Assembly: GCF_036199905.1 (NCBI RefSeq)
Contig: NZ_CP108109.1
Span: forward strand, 2,232,001-2,296,000
Length of the DNA: 64,000 bases
DNA from: Streptomyces sp. NBC_00223
GTDB taxonomy: Bacteria; Actinomycetota; Actinomycetes; Streptomycetales; Streptomycetaceae
Direction: 5' to 3'
Shown here: positions 9,988 to 17,785 of the stretch, piece after piece
Layout: each line of letters opens with the position of its first letter
How positions within the stretch are numbered: position 1 is the stretch's first letter
Notes under the pieces: model-generated
The model's input: the letters and a program-made list of their open reading frames with translations, nothing else
The model's database searches: none
What the model was told of the DNA's origin: nothing
Program-made: the position numbers and the translations under genes

Positions 9988-10138
9988 GGCGGCTGTGGGG
10001 CCGCTGTGGGCCCTTTCTGGGCCCTTCTCTGCCCGTCCTGACGCCTCCTTGGCCCCGGCCCGGCCCGACGGCCGCCTTCCGGGCCCACCGCGCCCCGCGT
10101 GAACGGCCGTTGTCGGTGAGCGGTCCTACGCTGGGCCC

Positions 10139-10516
10139 ATGGTGACTTTCGAGGAGTTCGGGGGCCTGGCGCTGACACTCCCGGGGGCGCACGAGCGGAT
10201 CACCTGGGGGAGCGAGCACACCTTCCGGGTCGGCGAGAAGATCTTCGCCATGGGCAGGCCGGAGGGCGTCCATGTCTCGCTGAAGGCGTCCCCGGAGGAG
10301 CAGCGCGAGCTGATGGCCGCCGAACCCGACACCTTCTCGCCCGCGCCCTATGTGGGCCGCTACGGCTGGGTCCGGGTCGCCCTGGCGCGGGTCGACCGGG
10401 AGGAGCTGGGCGAGCTGATCACCGAGGCGTGGCGGCGTACGGCGCCCAAGCGCGCGGTGCGGGCGTTCGATGACGCGCTCAGCGGCGAAGGGGCCCCGAG
10501 GCGGACCCGGCAATAG
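10139..10516 (+). CDS. MmcQ/YjbR family protein
   Basis: 125 residues with the YjbR pattern: FGGLALTLPGAHERITWGSEHTF at the N-terminus, KIFAMGRPEGVHVSLKASP in the middle and a conserved AWRRTAPKRAVRAFD tail. The fold is a small CyaY-like alpha/beta domain; DNA binding has been proposed for the family but is not proven in general. The ATG at 10139 follows a short gap after the DUF1023 gene, and the next gene (10527) starts 10 bases after its stop, so the two are probably co-transcribed. Confidence 0.88.
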   Translation: MVTFEEFGGLALTLPGAHERITWGSEHTFRVGEKIFAMGRPEGVHVSLKASPEEQRELMAAEPDTFSPAPYVGRYGWVRVALARVDREELGELITEAWRRTAPKRAVRAFDDALSGEGAPRRTRQ

Positions 10517-10526
10517 GGTGAGCCCC

Positions 10527-11273
10527 ATGGGTGACGTGCTGGCCGGAAACAACGCCGTATGGGAGTTCGAACCCGACGAAGTGGTGATCCGGTACGCGCG
10601 GGGCGTACGGGGCTCGCGGCTGCTCCAGGCGCTCGGCGAGCGGCACATCCCGCACAGCGCGCTGGAGAGCGTCGAGCTGGAGGACGGGCGGCGCGGCACC
10701 GCCGTACTGCGCGCGGTGCCCCGGCCGGGGGCCGACCCGCTGATCGAGGCGGCCGGCGGGCAGCTCAAGGAGACCGCGGACCCGTACCGGCTGGTGCTGC
10801 CCGAACAGTCCCGCACGCTCGCGGAGTTCTACCGGGACGAGCTGCGCGAGATCCTGGGTCCCGCGGACGAACGCGATCCCGAGCCGCCCGGGCGCTTCCT
10901 GGTGGCCGCGCCCGCCGGGCCGCGCTCCTTCAAGGCGTACGACGCGAAGGCGTTCTTCGACGGGCGGACGGTGAGCTTCCGGTGGTTCTGGACGGGCGCG
11001 TCGACGGCGAAGTGGAAGGCGGGCGACCAGAGCTTTCCGGTGGAGGAGCTGAGCGGGGTGGACTGGCGCTCGCCCGAACTGCTGCATGGTCACCTGCGGC
11101 TGCTGCGGCGTGAAGGCGGGCTGAACGGTGGGGCGCCGGGGCAGGAGCCGGGGCCGGCGGACCAGGACCCGGCGGCGGTGATCTTCGGCCTGGGCTACGG
11201 GCCGGTGCACGAGTCGCTGCCGTTCGCGGCGTCCGTCCTGTCCGCCATCCGCGCCGTTCGCGTCCGCCCGTAG
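10527..11273 (+). CDS. DUF4429 domain protein
   Basis: 248 residues with two related halves: an N-terminal domain around VWEFEPDEVVIRYARGVRGSRLLQ and IPHSALESVELE, and a C-terminal one around FDGRTVSFRWFWTGASTAKWKAG and FPVEELSGVDW. These recurring WxF-x-G and P-x-E-L/S-V patterns are typical of the DUF4429 (Streptomyces SHOCT-associated) family. Function unknown; no signal peptide or membrane span. The ATG at 10527 is set by AGGGTGAG just upstream and follows the YjbR gene by 10 bases, suggesting translational coupling. Confidence 0.8.
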   Translation: MGDVLAGNNAVWEFEPDEVVIRYARGVRGSRLLQALGERHIPHSALESVELEDGRRGTAVLRAVPRPGADPLIEAAGGQLKETADPYRLVLPEQSRTLAEFYRDELREILGPADERDPEPPGRFLVAAPAGPRSFKAYDAKAFFDGRTVSFRWFWTGASTAKWKAGDQSFPVEELSGVDWRSPELLHGHLRLLRREGGLNGGAPGQEPGPADQDPAAVIFGLGYGPVHESLPFAASVLSAIRAVRVRP

Positions 11274-11296
11274 CGCGGGGGGCGGGGGGCGGGCGG

Positions 11297-11525
11297 GCGT
11301 TCGCGTTTGTTAGAGGGTCTAGCGAAGGCGAGCGCTCCAACCCGGAGGGCGCTCAGGTTTGTTAGACCCTCTAGCGAACGCGAAGCCAGGGGTCGGTGCG
11401 GGCCGGAAGGCCGCCCAGGTGCCCCGGCGCGGGCTCAGGTTCGTGAGACCCTCTCACGAACGTGAGCCGCGGATCGATCGCGTTGGTGAGAGCCCATCCG
11501 GTCGGTGAGACCCTCTCACGAACGC
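11297..11525. repeat. Four-unit hairpin array between convergent genes
   Basis: Four related stem-loops lie between the ends of the DUF4429 gene and the aldo/keto reductase gene. Unit 1 (11297-11335) has core TTTGTTAGA-GGG-TCTAGCGAA. Unit 2 (core 11358-11378) has the same stem with loop CCC. Unit 3 (11433-11467) has core TTCGTGAGA-CCC-TCTCACGAA with an outer GCTCA/TGAGC extension. Unit 4 (11480-11525) has right arm TCTCACGAACGC and an imperfect left arm. The stems use G-U pairs in RNA. They probably act as tandem, bidirectional terminators; the repetition and loop swap are unusual. Confidence 0.8.
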
Positions 11526-11562
11526 AATGCGCGCCAACGGCCCCCCTGCGGGCCGCAGGCCG

Positions 11563-12600
11563 CTACTCGCGCGCCGCCGACGTACTGCTCATGTCCGGAT
11601 AGCGGTCACCCGCGACCTCCGCGGCGATCGGTTCCAGCCATTCCAGCTCGCTGTCGTGCAACGTGATCCGCGCCGCCGCCGTGTTCTCCCGCACCCGCTC
11701 CGCCCTCCGGGTGCCCGGGATCGGCACCACGGGCAGCCCGTGCACATCCGCCCGCTGATGCACCCACGCCAGCGCGATCTGCCCGAGCGTCGCGCCGTGC
11801 GCCTTCGCCGCCTTGCGGATCGGGTCGAGCAGGTCCGCGTTGCGCCGGGCGTTCTCCCCGGTGAAGCGCGGCTGATACTGCCGGAAGTCCCCGCTGGTCA
11901 GATCGGTCGCCGCGTCCTGGAACGCGCCCGTCAGAAAACCCCGCCCGAGCGGCGAGTAGGGCACGAAGGCGACGCCCAGTTCGGCCGCCGCCCCGACCGC
12001 CGACCGCTCCACGTCCCGGCTGAACAGCGACCACTCGGACTGCAACGCGGCGATCGGATGCACCGCGTACGCCTCGCGCAGCTCGGCCCCCGTCACCTCG
12101 GACAGCCCCAGATGACGGACCTTGCCCTCGGCCACCAGTTCGCCCATCGCCCCGACCGACTCGGCCAGCGGCACCCGGGGGTCACGGCGGTGCATGTAGT
12201 ACAGATCGATCACGTCGGTGCCCAGCCGCCGCAGGCTCGCCTCGACGGCCTGCCGGATGTACGCGGGGTCGTTGCGCACCGAGCGGTAGTTCGGGTCGTC
12301 GACCTTGCGGGCGATGCCGTACTTGCTGGCCAGCGTGATCTCGTCGCGGTGCGCCCGGACGAAGGGCGCCAGGAACTCCTCGTTGGCGCCGTTGCCGTAG
12401 ATGTCGGCGGTGTCGAAGAGCGTGACGCCCAGGTCGAGCGCGGTTTCCAGGGTCTCGCGGGCGGCGGCCTCGTCGGTCTCGCCGTAGAACTCGCTGATGC
12501 CCATGCAGCCCAGGCCCTGCGCGCCGACCAGCGGGCCGTCCGCGCCGAGCCGTTCGGTGCCCAGCCGTTCAGGGGCCGGCTCGGATCCGGTACCGGTCAT
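11563..12600 (-). CDS. Aldo/keto reductase
   Basis: 345 residues, NADP-dependent (beta/alpha)8 barrel. The catalytic tetrad is visible in order: D63 and Y68 in FDTADIYG, K93 in ASKYGIA and H137 in YYMHRRDP. The C-terminal VPIPGTRR segment is the cofactor phosphate-binding motif. The closest group by eye is the AKR13/YakC-like 'L-glyceraldehyde reductase or general stress' type. The start at 12600 overlaps the stop of the MerR gene (TGATG arrangement), so the two are translationally coupled. The MerR partner most likely controls this gene as part of the same transcript. Substrate unknown. Confidence 0.92.
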   Translation of the reverse strand: MTGTGSEPAPERLGTERLGADGPLVGAQGLGCMGISEFYGETDEAAARETLETALDLGVTLFDTADIYGNGANEEFLAPFVRAHRDEITLASKYGIARKVDDPNYRSVRNDPAYIRQAVEASLRRLGTDVIDLYYMHRRDPRVPLAESVGAMGELVAEGKVRHLGLSEVTGAELREAYAVHPIAALQSEWSLFSRDVERSAVGAAAELGVAFVPYSPLGRGFLTGAFQDAATDLTSGDFRQYQPRFTGENARRNADLLDPIRKAAKAHGATLGQIALAWVHQRADVHGLPVVPIPGTRRAERVRENTAAARITLHDSELEWLEPIAAEVAGDRYPDMSSTSAARE

Positions 12601-13067
12601 CACGCCGTCCTCTCCGGGGCCAGGTTCTCGGCGCCCCCGTACGTACTGATCTTGAAGTCGAGCACGGTCAGGGTGTCCTGGAGCTCGGCGATCCGCCGCA
12701 ATACGTCCGTTCGGGTGGCTTCGAGCAGCGCCTTGCGGTCCGCGTAGGTGTGGTCGCCGGCCCGGACCATCTCGGCGTACGTCACCATGTCGGCCACCGG
12801 CATCCCGGTCAGCCGCAGCTTGCCGACGAAGGCGAGCCAGTCCAGGTCGCGGTTGCTGAACCGGCGCTGCCCGGTGTGGGAGCGGTCCACGTGCGGCATC
12901 AGGCCGATCCGCTCGTACCAGCGCAGGGTGTGCGCGGTCAGCCCGGTGAAGTCGGCGACCTCACTGATCGTGTACTGGTCCTGTCCGTCGGGCCGCAGAT
13001 GTTCGTCGGGGTCGGAACAGCTGGTCACTCTGCTCGGTTGTCTTTTCGCCACGTGCACGACCGTCAT
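12600..13067 (-). CDS. MerR family transcriptional regulator
   Basis: About 155 residues when started at the ATG at 13067, which is placed just below a perfect MerR-type operator; a much longer upstream open frame (to 13508) runs through repeat DNA and is not credible. The winged helix-turn-helix is in QYTISEVADFTGLTAHTLRWYERIGLMPHVDRSHTGQ... (only the ends quoted), followed by a dimerisation helix rich in Leu/Ile. There is no metal-binding cysteine pattern in the C-terminus, so a small organic effector is more likely than a metal. It overlaps the aldo/keto reductase gene downstream and probably autoregulates. Confidence 0.88.
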   Translation of the reverse strand: MTVVHVAKRQPSRVTSCSDPDEHLRPDGQDQYTISEVADFTGLTAHTLRWYERIGLMPHVDRSHTGQRRFSNRDLDWLAFVGKLRLTGMPVADMVTYAEMVRAGDHTYADRKALLEATRTDVLRRIAELQDTLTVLDFKISTYGGAENLAPERTA

Positions 13068-13084
13068 GGCTTCCACGCTAAGAC

Positions 13085-13102
13085 CTTGGAGTGCACTCCA
13101 AG
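13085..13102. promoter_or_regulatory. MerR-type operator palindrome
   Basis: Perfect 18-bp palindrome CTTGGAGTGCACTCCAAG, about 18 bases upstream of the MerR start. Its form matches the dyads that MerR-family regulators bind inside long-spacer promoters, so it is the likely autoregulatory site for the MerR/aldo-keto reductase transcript. Confidence 0.85.
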
Positions 13103-13139
13103 CAAGTCGCCTCCGGCGCGGTGGGTTGCCCGGCCACCG

Positions 13140-13720
13140 GGCGCTGTGGTCCCGGCCCGTCCCCGGCCACCGGGCCCCTGGGCCCCGGCCACCCGCCGCT
13201 TGGGTTCGGGTACGTTCCCGGCCACCGGCCGGTGGTGGGTTACTCGCGCAGTTCCTCGCGCCCCTGAGGACGGTTCTGTCCGTGGCCAAGGTGCGACACC
13301 TCAAGCCTGCCGCCGTGAGGCGGCCCATCAGGCGCTGGGGGTACCCCCGGGCGAAGCCTGGGGGAGGAACTGCGCGAACGGCCACGACGAGGCCGCAGGT
13401 CGCCACCGGCCCAAAGGGGCTGTTGCTGCCGTGTCCGGGCCACCGGCCGGTGGCCTGCTGAGCGCGCAGTTCCTCGCGCCCCTGGGGGGTGGTCCTGTCC
13501 GTGGCCAAGCCATGGCGCCACAGCCCGCCGCCGCAAGGCGGCCCATCAGGGGCGCTGGGGGTACCCCCGGGCGAAGCCTGGGGGAGGAACTGCGCGAGCG
13601 GCCACGACGAGGCCGCAGGTCGTCACCGTCCAGGAAGGGCTGTTGCTGCCGTGTCCGGGCCACCGGCCGGTGGCCTGCTGAGCGCGCAGTTCCTCGCGCC
13701 CCCTGGGGGGCGCTCGGCGT
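13140..13720. repeat. Tandem 220-bp intergenic repeat array (dispersed family, copy 2)
   Basis: Palindromes GGCCACCGGCCGGTGG start at 13220, 13438 and 13658, i.e. 218 and 220 bases apart. Between them the same blocks recur in order: GCGCAGTTCCTCGCGCCCC, a GGGGGTACCCCC hairpin with GAAGCCTGGGGGAGG, GAACTGCGCGA, CCACGACGAGGCCGCAGGTCG and GCTGTTGCTGCCGTGTCCGG. The two full units are almost identical, pointing to recent duplication. No gene is carried. Confidence 0.85.
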
Positions 13721-13747
13721 CCCCCAAGGGGCACGTAGGGTCGGGGG

Positions 13748-14569
13748 ATGGAGAGTTTGGGGATCATGCAGGGGTGGCCGGTGGGGGCCGCCGCCGGGGC
13801 CGTCGTACGGCGGGACGGGACGGTCGCGGGGACGTACGGGCAGGTCGGGCGGCGCTTCCCGCTCGCGTCCGTCACCAAGCCGCTGGCCGCGTACGCCGTG
13901 CTGGTCGGCTACGAGGAGGGCGTCTTCGAACTGGACGACCCCGCGGGCCCCGAGGGCGCCACCGTCCGCCATCTGCTCGCGCACGCCTCGGGCCTGGCCT
14001 TCGACGAGCACCGGGTGATGGCCGCGCCCGGCACCCGGCGGCTGTACTCGAACGCCGGGTTCGACGTGCTCGGCGAGACCCTGGCGAAGGCCGCCGGGAT
14101 GCCCTTCGCCGAGTACCTGCGGCAGGCGGTGCTCGAACCCCTCGGCATGACCGCCACCTCCCTGGAGGGCTCGGGCTCCCCCGCCGCCGACGGCGTGTCG
14201 ACCGTCGAGGACCTCGTACGGTTCGCCGCGGAGCTCCAGGCGCCGCGTCTGCTGCACCCCTCGACGGTGGCGGCCGCGACCTCCGTGGTGTTCCCCGGCC
14301 TCAAGGGCGTCCTGCCGGGGTACGGCCACCAGAACCCCAACGACTGGGGGCTCGGCTTCGAGATCCGGGCCGCGAAGTCCCCGCACTGGACCGGCTCGCT
14401 CTCCTCCCCGGCTACCTTCGGCCACTTCGGGCAGTCGGGCACGTTCCTGTGGGTGGACCCGGTGGCCGGGGCCGCGTGCGTGGTGCTCACCGACCGCGCC
14501 TTCGGGCCGTGGGCGCTGCCGCTGTGGCCGCAGCTCACGGACGCGGTGCTGACCGAGCTGCGCGGCTGA
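13748..14569 (+). CDS. Beta-lactamase-related serine hydrolase (class C / esterase type)
   Basis: 273 residues, shorter than typical class C enzymes (about 380) and with no signal peptide, so probably a cytoplasmic esterase or peptidase relative. The SxxK motif is S41-V-T-K44, the YxN motif is Y100-S-N102 and a C-terminal HFGQSG stands in the place of KTG. The ATG at 13748 is used; an in-frame ATG at 13766 is possible. Substrate unknown. It lies between the repeat array and the convergent pirin gene. Confidence 0.85.
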   Translation: MESLGIMQGWPVGAAAGAVVRRDGTVAGTYGQVGRRFPLASVTKPLAAYAVLVGYEEGVFELDDPAGPEGATVRHLLAHASGLAFDEHRVMAAPGTRRLYSNAGFDVLGETLAKAAGMPFAEYLRQAVLEPLGMTATSLEGSGSPAADGVSTVEDLVRFAAELQAPRLLHPSTVAAATSVVFPGLKGVLPGYGHQNPNDWGLGFEIRAAKSPHWTGSLSSPATFGHFGQSGTFLWVDPVAGAACVVLTDRAFGPWALPLWPQLTDAVLTELRG

Positions 14570-14637
14570 GCGGGCGACGCCGTACGAGCAGCCGCTGACG
14601 GGGGAGATCGGCGAAAGGCCGTGGCCCCTCAGCCGCG
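14561..14637. terminator. Possible terminator between convergent genes
   Basis: A perfect 10-bp inverted repeat, CGCGGCTGAG at 14561-14570 and CTCAGCCGCG at 14628-14637, overlaps the stop of the serine hydrolase gene and ends just short of the pirin stop. The 57-base loop makes it a weaker call. Confidence 0.35.
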
Positions 14638-14644
14638 GGCCGCC

Positions 14645-15355
14645 TCAGCCGTACGTCGGCTCCCCGTGCATCTCCCACACCAGGTACTCCGCCGGCCCCC
14701 CGGTCCGCGCCCGTACCCCCCGCTCGCCGGTGATCCGGGCCGCGTCGCCGGGCCCCAGGCTCGCGCCGCCCAGCCGCACGTCCCCGCTCACGACGTGGAC
14801 GTACAGGTAGGGCGCCTCCGGCAGCGCGACGGCGTCGGCCTCCGCCGGGCGGCCCGCGTACAGGGTCGCGGCCCGCTGCCGCAGCCGTACCGGCGCCTCC
14901 CGCTCGCCCGAGGCCAGCGGGCGCAGGCCGGGGCCCGGCGGGGCGGGGTCGGTGACGGCGGTGTACGCGGGGTCGCCGCCGAAGGTGTCCGGGTGCAGCC
15001 ACATCTGCAGAAAGCGCAGCGGTGTGTCCCCGGCGTTGCGCTCGGTGTGCCGCACCCCGCCCGCGGAGCTGAGGTGCTGGAGGTCGCCGGGGCGCAGCCG
15101 GGCGGTACGGCCCTCGGCGTCGCGGTGTTCGAGTGCGCCCGCGAGGACCCAGGTGACGATCTCGGTGTCGCGGTGCGGGTGTTCGGCGAAGCCGGCGCCG
15201 GGGGCGAGGCGTTCCTCGTTGCAGGCCAGCAGCAGTCCGAAGCGCAGATTGTCCGGGTCGTAGTGCGGGCCGAAGGAGAACGCGTGGCGGCTGTCCACGC
15301 CCTGCGCCGGGTCCCCGCCGCGGTAGCGGTCCGCCGCACGCCGTACGTCGATCAT
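14645..15355 (-). CDS. Pirin family protein
   Basis: 236 residues, double cupin. The start is taken at the ATG at 15355 (MIDVRRAADRYRGGD) with GGTGGGGG before it; longer frames upstream are repeat-rich. The N-terminal cupin has the pirin metal-binding set FGPHYDPDNLRFG, then AEHPHRDTEIVTWVLAGALEHRD (His and Glu ligands), and a SAGGVRHTERN motif. Some bacterial pirins have quercetinase activity and one is reported to bind the pyruvate dehydrogenase E1; neither can be concluded here. It is divergent from fasR. Confidence 0.9.
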   Translation of the reverse strand: MIDVRRAADRYRGGDPAQGVDSRHAFSFGPHYDPDNLRFGLLLACNEERLAPGAGFAEHPHRDTEIVTWVLAGALEHRDAEGRTARLRPGDLQHLSSAGGVRHTERNAGDTPLRFLQMWLHPDTFGGDPAYTAVTDPAPPGPGLRPLASGEREAPVRLRQRAATLYAGRPAEADAVALPEAPYLYVHVVSGDVRLGGASLGPGDAARITGERGVRARTGGPAEYLVWEMHGEPTYG

Positions 15356-15402
15356 GCCCCCACCGTACGGGCCCCCGGCGCCGGTACCGTACGGCCCCCG
15401 CT

Positions 15403-15462
15403 CCCCCGCCGTACCGGCCCGCGCTCCCCCGCCGTACCGCCTCCCCGTCCCCCGCCGTACCG
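15403..15462. repeat. 23-bp tandem repeat between pirin and fasR
   Basis: The block CCCCCGCCGTACCG occurs at 15403, 15426 and 15449, exactly 23 bases apart, with similar flanks. It sits in the divergent intergenic region and may influence either promoter, or be neutral simple repeat. Confidence 0.65.
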
Positions 15463-15551
15463 GCCCCTCGCCCCGGCCGGGCGGCCGTGGCCGGCGGGCA
15501 ACCCCGTACCCACCCTCCGCGCGGCGCGGCCGATAAGGCAGGCTTGGTCCC

Positions 15552-16748
15552 GTGCCCGATCCCTCGCAACGCCCCGCCGAACCTCCCCGCGGCGACCACG
15601 CCGCGACCCTGCGCCGGCTGGAGAAGTCCGCCGGACGGCTCGCCGCGAACGCCATCGCGCGGATGGACGAGAACCTGCCGTGGTACCGGGCGATGCCCCC
15701 GGAGAACCGGTCGTGGATCGGTCTGGTCGCCCAGGCCGGCATCGCGGCGTTCACCGAGTGGTTCCGGCACCCCGAGGCGCCGCAGGCGATCAGCACGGAT
15801 GTCTTCGGCACGGCGCCGCGTGAGCTGACGCGGGCGATCTCGCTGCGGCAGACCGTGGAGATGGTCCGCACCACCATCGAGGTGATGGAGGCGGCGATCG
15901 ACGAGGTGGCCGCGCCCGGCGACGAGAGCGTGCTGCGCGAGGCGCTGCTGGTCTACGCCAGGGAGATCGCCTTCGCCACCGCGCAGGTGTACGCGCAGGC
16001 CGCGGAGGCGCGCGGCGCCTGGGACGCCCGGCTGGAGTCGCTGGTGGTCAACGCGGTGCTCTCCGGCGAGGCCGACGAGGGTGTGCTGTCGCGGGCCGCC
16101 GCGCTGGGCTGGAGCTCCCCCGACAAGATCGTCGTGGTGCTGGGCACGGCGCCGAACGGCGACAGCGAGCTGACCGTCGAGGCGATCCGGCGGGCCTCCC
16201 GGCACGCCAAGGTCCAGGTGCTGACCGGGGTGTTCGGCGAGCGGCTGGTGGTCATCGCGGGCGGCGACGACGATCCGATCCGGGTGGCGAAGGCGCTGAT
16301 CGGGCCGTTCGCGCCGGGTCCCGTGGTGGCCGGGCCTGTGGTCGGCGACCTGCTGTCGGCCACACGTTCGGCACAGGCGGCGGCGGCCGGACTCAAGGCG
16401 TGTGCGGCCTGGCCCGACGCCCCGCGTCCCGTACTCTCGGACGATCTGTTGCCGGAGCGCGCGATGGCGGGTGACCGTTACGCGCGTGATCAGTTGGTGG
16501 AGGAGATCTACAGGCCGTTGGAGGAAGCGGGCTCCGCGCTGCTGGAGACGCTGAGTGTCTACCTGGAGCAGGCGTCATCCTTGGAGGGGGCCGCTCGGAT
16601 GCTGTTCGTGCACCCCAATACCGTCCGCTACCGGCTACGACGTGTGACCGATGTCACCGGATGGTCTCCGTCCGACGTCCGTTCCGCGTTCACCCTGCGC
16701 ATCGCGCTCATCCTGGGCCGACTCTCCCAGGCGGATCGCACGCCCTGA
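15552..16748 (+). CDS. fasR: PucR-type activator of fatty acid synthesis, FasR
   Basis: 398 residues. A conserved N-terminal regulatory domain (DENLPWYRAMPPENRSWIGLVAQAG) is followed by a central GGDEF-like pseudo-domain and a C-terminal PucR helix-turn-helix (SLEGAARMLFVHPNTVRYRLRRV, residues about 350-372, quoted in part by position). Its place immediately upstream of fabD matches FasR of S. coelicolor (SCO2386), which is known to bind the fabD promoter and activate the fab operon. The start is GTG at 15552. The 83-base gap to fabD is the expected target. Confidence 0.9.
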   Translation: MPDPSQRPAEPPRGDHAATLRRLEKSAGRLAANAIARMDENLPWYRAMPPENRSWIGLVAQAGIAAFTEWFRHPEAPQAISTDVFGTAPRELTRAISLRQTVEMVRTTIEVMEAAIDEVAAPGDESVLREALLVYAREIAFATAQVYAQAAEARGAWDARLESLVVNAVLSGEADEGVLSRAAALGWSSPDKIVVVLGTAPNGDSELTVEAIRRASRHAKVQVLTGVFGERLVVIAGGDDDPIRVAKALIGPFAPGPVVAGPVVGDLLSATRSAQAAAAGLKACAAWPDAPRPVLSDDLLPERAMAGDRYARDQLVEEIYRPLEEAGSALLETLSVYLEQASSLEGAARMLFVHPNTVRYRLRRVTDVTGWSPSDVRSAFTLRIALILGRLSQADRTP

Positions 16749-16831
16749 CTTTTTGTTGGACACTCACAAATCACCTGACAGTTCTTGGTCCCTGTCCCCA
16801 CGGGCGGTCTTGCCCGCCCGCGAGAGAGAGT
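16749..16831 (+). promoter_or_regulatory. fab operon promoter/leader, likely FasR target
   Basis: The 83-base gap between fasR and fabD is the least GC-rich stretch nearby (CTTTTTGTTGGACACTCAC...). A hairpin with 7-bp stem lies at 16801-16820 (CGGGCGG pairing with CCGCCCG), directly before the GAGAGAGAG ribosome site of fabD. FasR binding is inferred from the known system. Confidence 0.5.
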
Positions 16832-17785
16832 GTGAAGGTGCTCGTACTCGTCGCTCCCGGCCAAGGCGCTCAGACGCCCGGCTTCCTGGCTCCCTGGCTC
16901 GACCTCCCCGGTGCCGCCGACCGCATCGCGGGCTGGTCGCACGCCGCTGACCTGGACCTCGCCCACTACGGCACGAAGGCCGACGCGGACGAGATCCGCG
17001 ACACGAAGGTCGCCCAGCCGCTGCTGGTGGCCGCGGGCCTGCTCTCCGCCGGCGAGCTGGGCGTCACGCCCGACGCGGTGGCCGGGCACAGCGTCGGCGA
17101 GATCACCGCGGCCGTGCTGGCCGGGGTGCTGTCCGACGTGCACGCCATGACGTTCGTCGCCGCCCGCGGCCGGGCCATGGCGGACGCCGCCGCGGTCACC
17201 GAGACCGGGATGTCCGCGGTGCTCGGCGGCGACCCCGAGGCCGTCCTGGCCCATCTGGCGGGCCTGGGCCTGACCCCGGCGAACATCAACGGCGCCGGTC
17301 AGATCGTCGCCGCGGGCACGGCCGAGCAGCTGGCGGCGCTCAGCGCGGACAAGCCCGAGAAGACCCGGGTCATGCCCCTCAAGGTCGCCGGCGCCTTCCA
17401 CACCCGGCACATGGCCCCCGCGGTCGCCACGCTGGAGGAGCTGGCGCCGACGCTGGACGTCGCCGACCCGACCCTGCCCTACGTGTCCAACACGGACGGC
17501 CACGTGGTGGGCGGCGGCACCGAAATCGTCCGAAGGCTGGTCGCGCAGGTGTCCAACCCGGTTCGCTGGGACCTGTGCATGGAGACGTTCAAGGAGCGCG
17601 GGGTCACCGCGATCATCGAGGTGTCCCCCGGCGGCACGCTGGTCGGTCTGGCCAAGCGCGCGCTGCCCGGGGTACGGACGCTGGCGCTGAAGACGCCGGA
17701 CGACCTCGAAGCGGCCCGCGCACTGGTCGCCGAGTTCGGCGGCACCGCACAAGCCCAAGCCGAAGAGGAGCCCTCGCAGAGATGA
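16832..17785 (+). CDS. fabD: Malonyl-CoA:ACP malonyltransferase
   Basis: 317 residues. FabD loads malonyl groups from malonyl-CoA onto acyl carrier protein for type II fatty acid synthesis and, in Streptomyces, also for many polyketide synthases. The nucleophile is S87 in GHSVGE, the catalytic histidine is H190 in GAFHTRHM, and the N-terminal PGQGAQ is the oxyanion motif. The start is GTG at 16832 after GAGAGAGAG. Its stop overlaps the fabH start (ATGA), so the two are translationally coupled. First gene of fabD-fabH-acpP-fabF. Confidence 0.97.
   Translation: MKVLVLVAPGQGAQTPGFLAPWLDLPGAADRIAGWSHAADLDLAHYGTKADADEIRDTKVAQPLLVAAGLLSAGELGVTPDAVAGHSVGEITAAVLAGVLSDVHAMTFVAARGRAMADAAAVTETGMSAVLGGDPEAVLAHLAGLGLTPANINGAGQIVAAGTAEQLAALSADKPEKTRVMPLKVAGAFHTRHMAPAVATLEELAPTLDVADPTLPYVSNTDGHVVGGGTEIVRRLVAQVSNPVRWDLCMETFKERGVTAIIEVSPGGTLVGLAKRALPGVRTLALKTPDDLEAARALVAEFGGTAQAQAEEEPSQR

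Noticed and set aside
12600-13508. 302-residue MerR protein starting at 13508
   Set aside because: The extra 147 residues lie in a repeat array and upstream of the operator.
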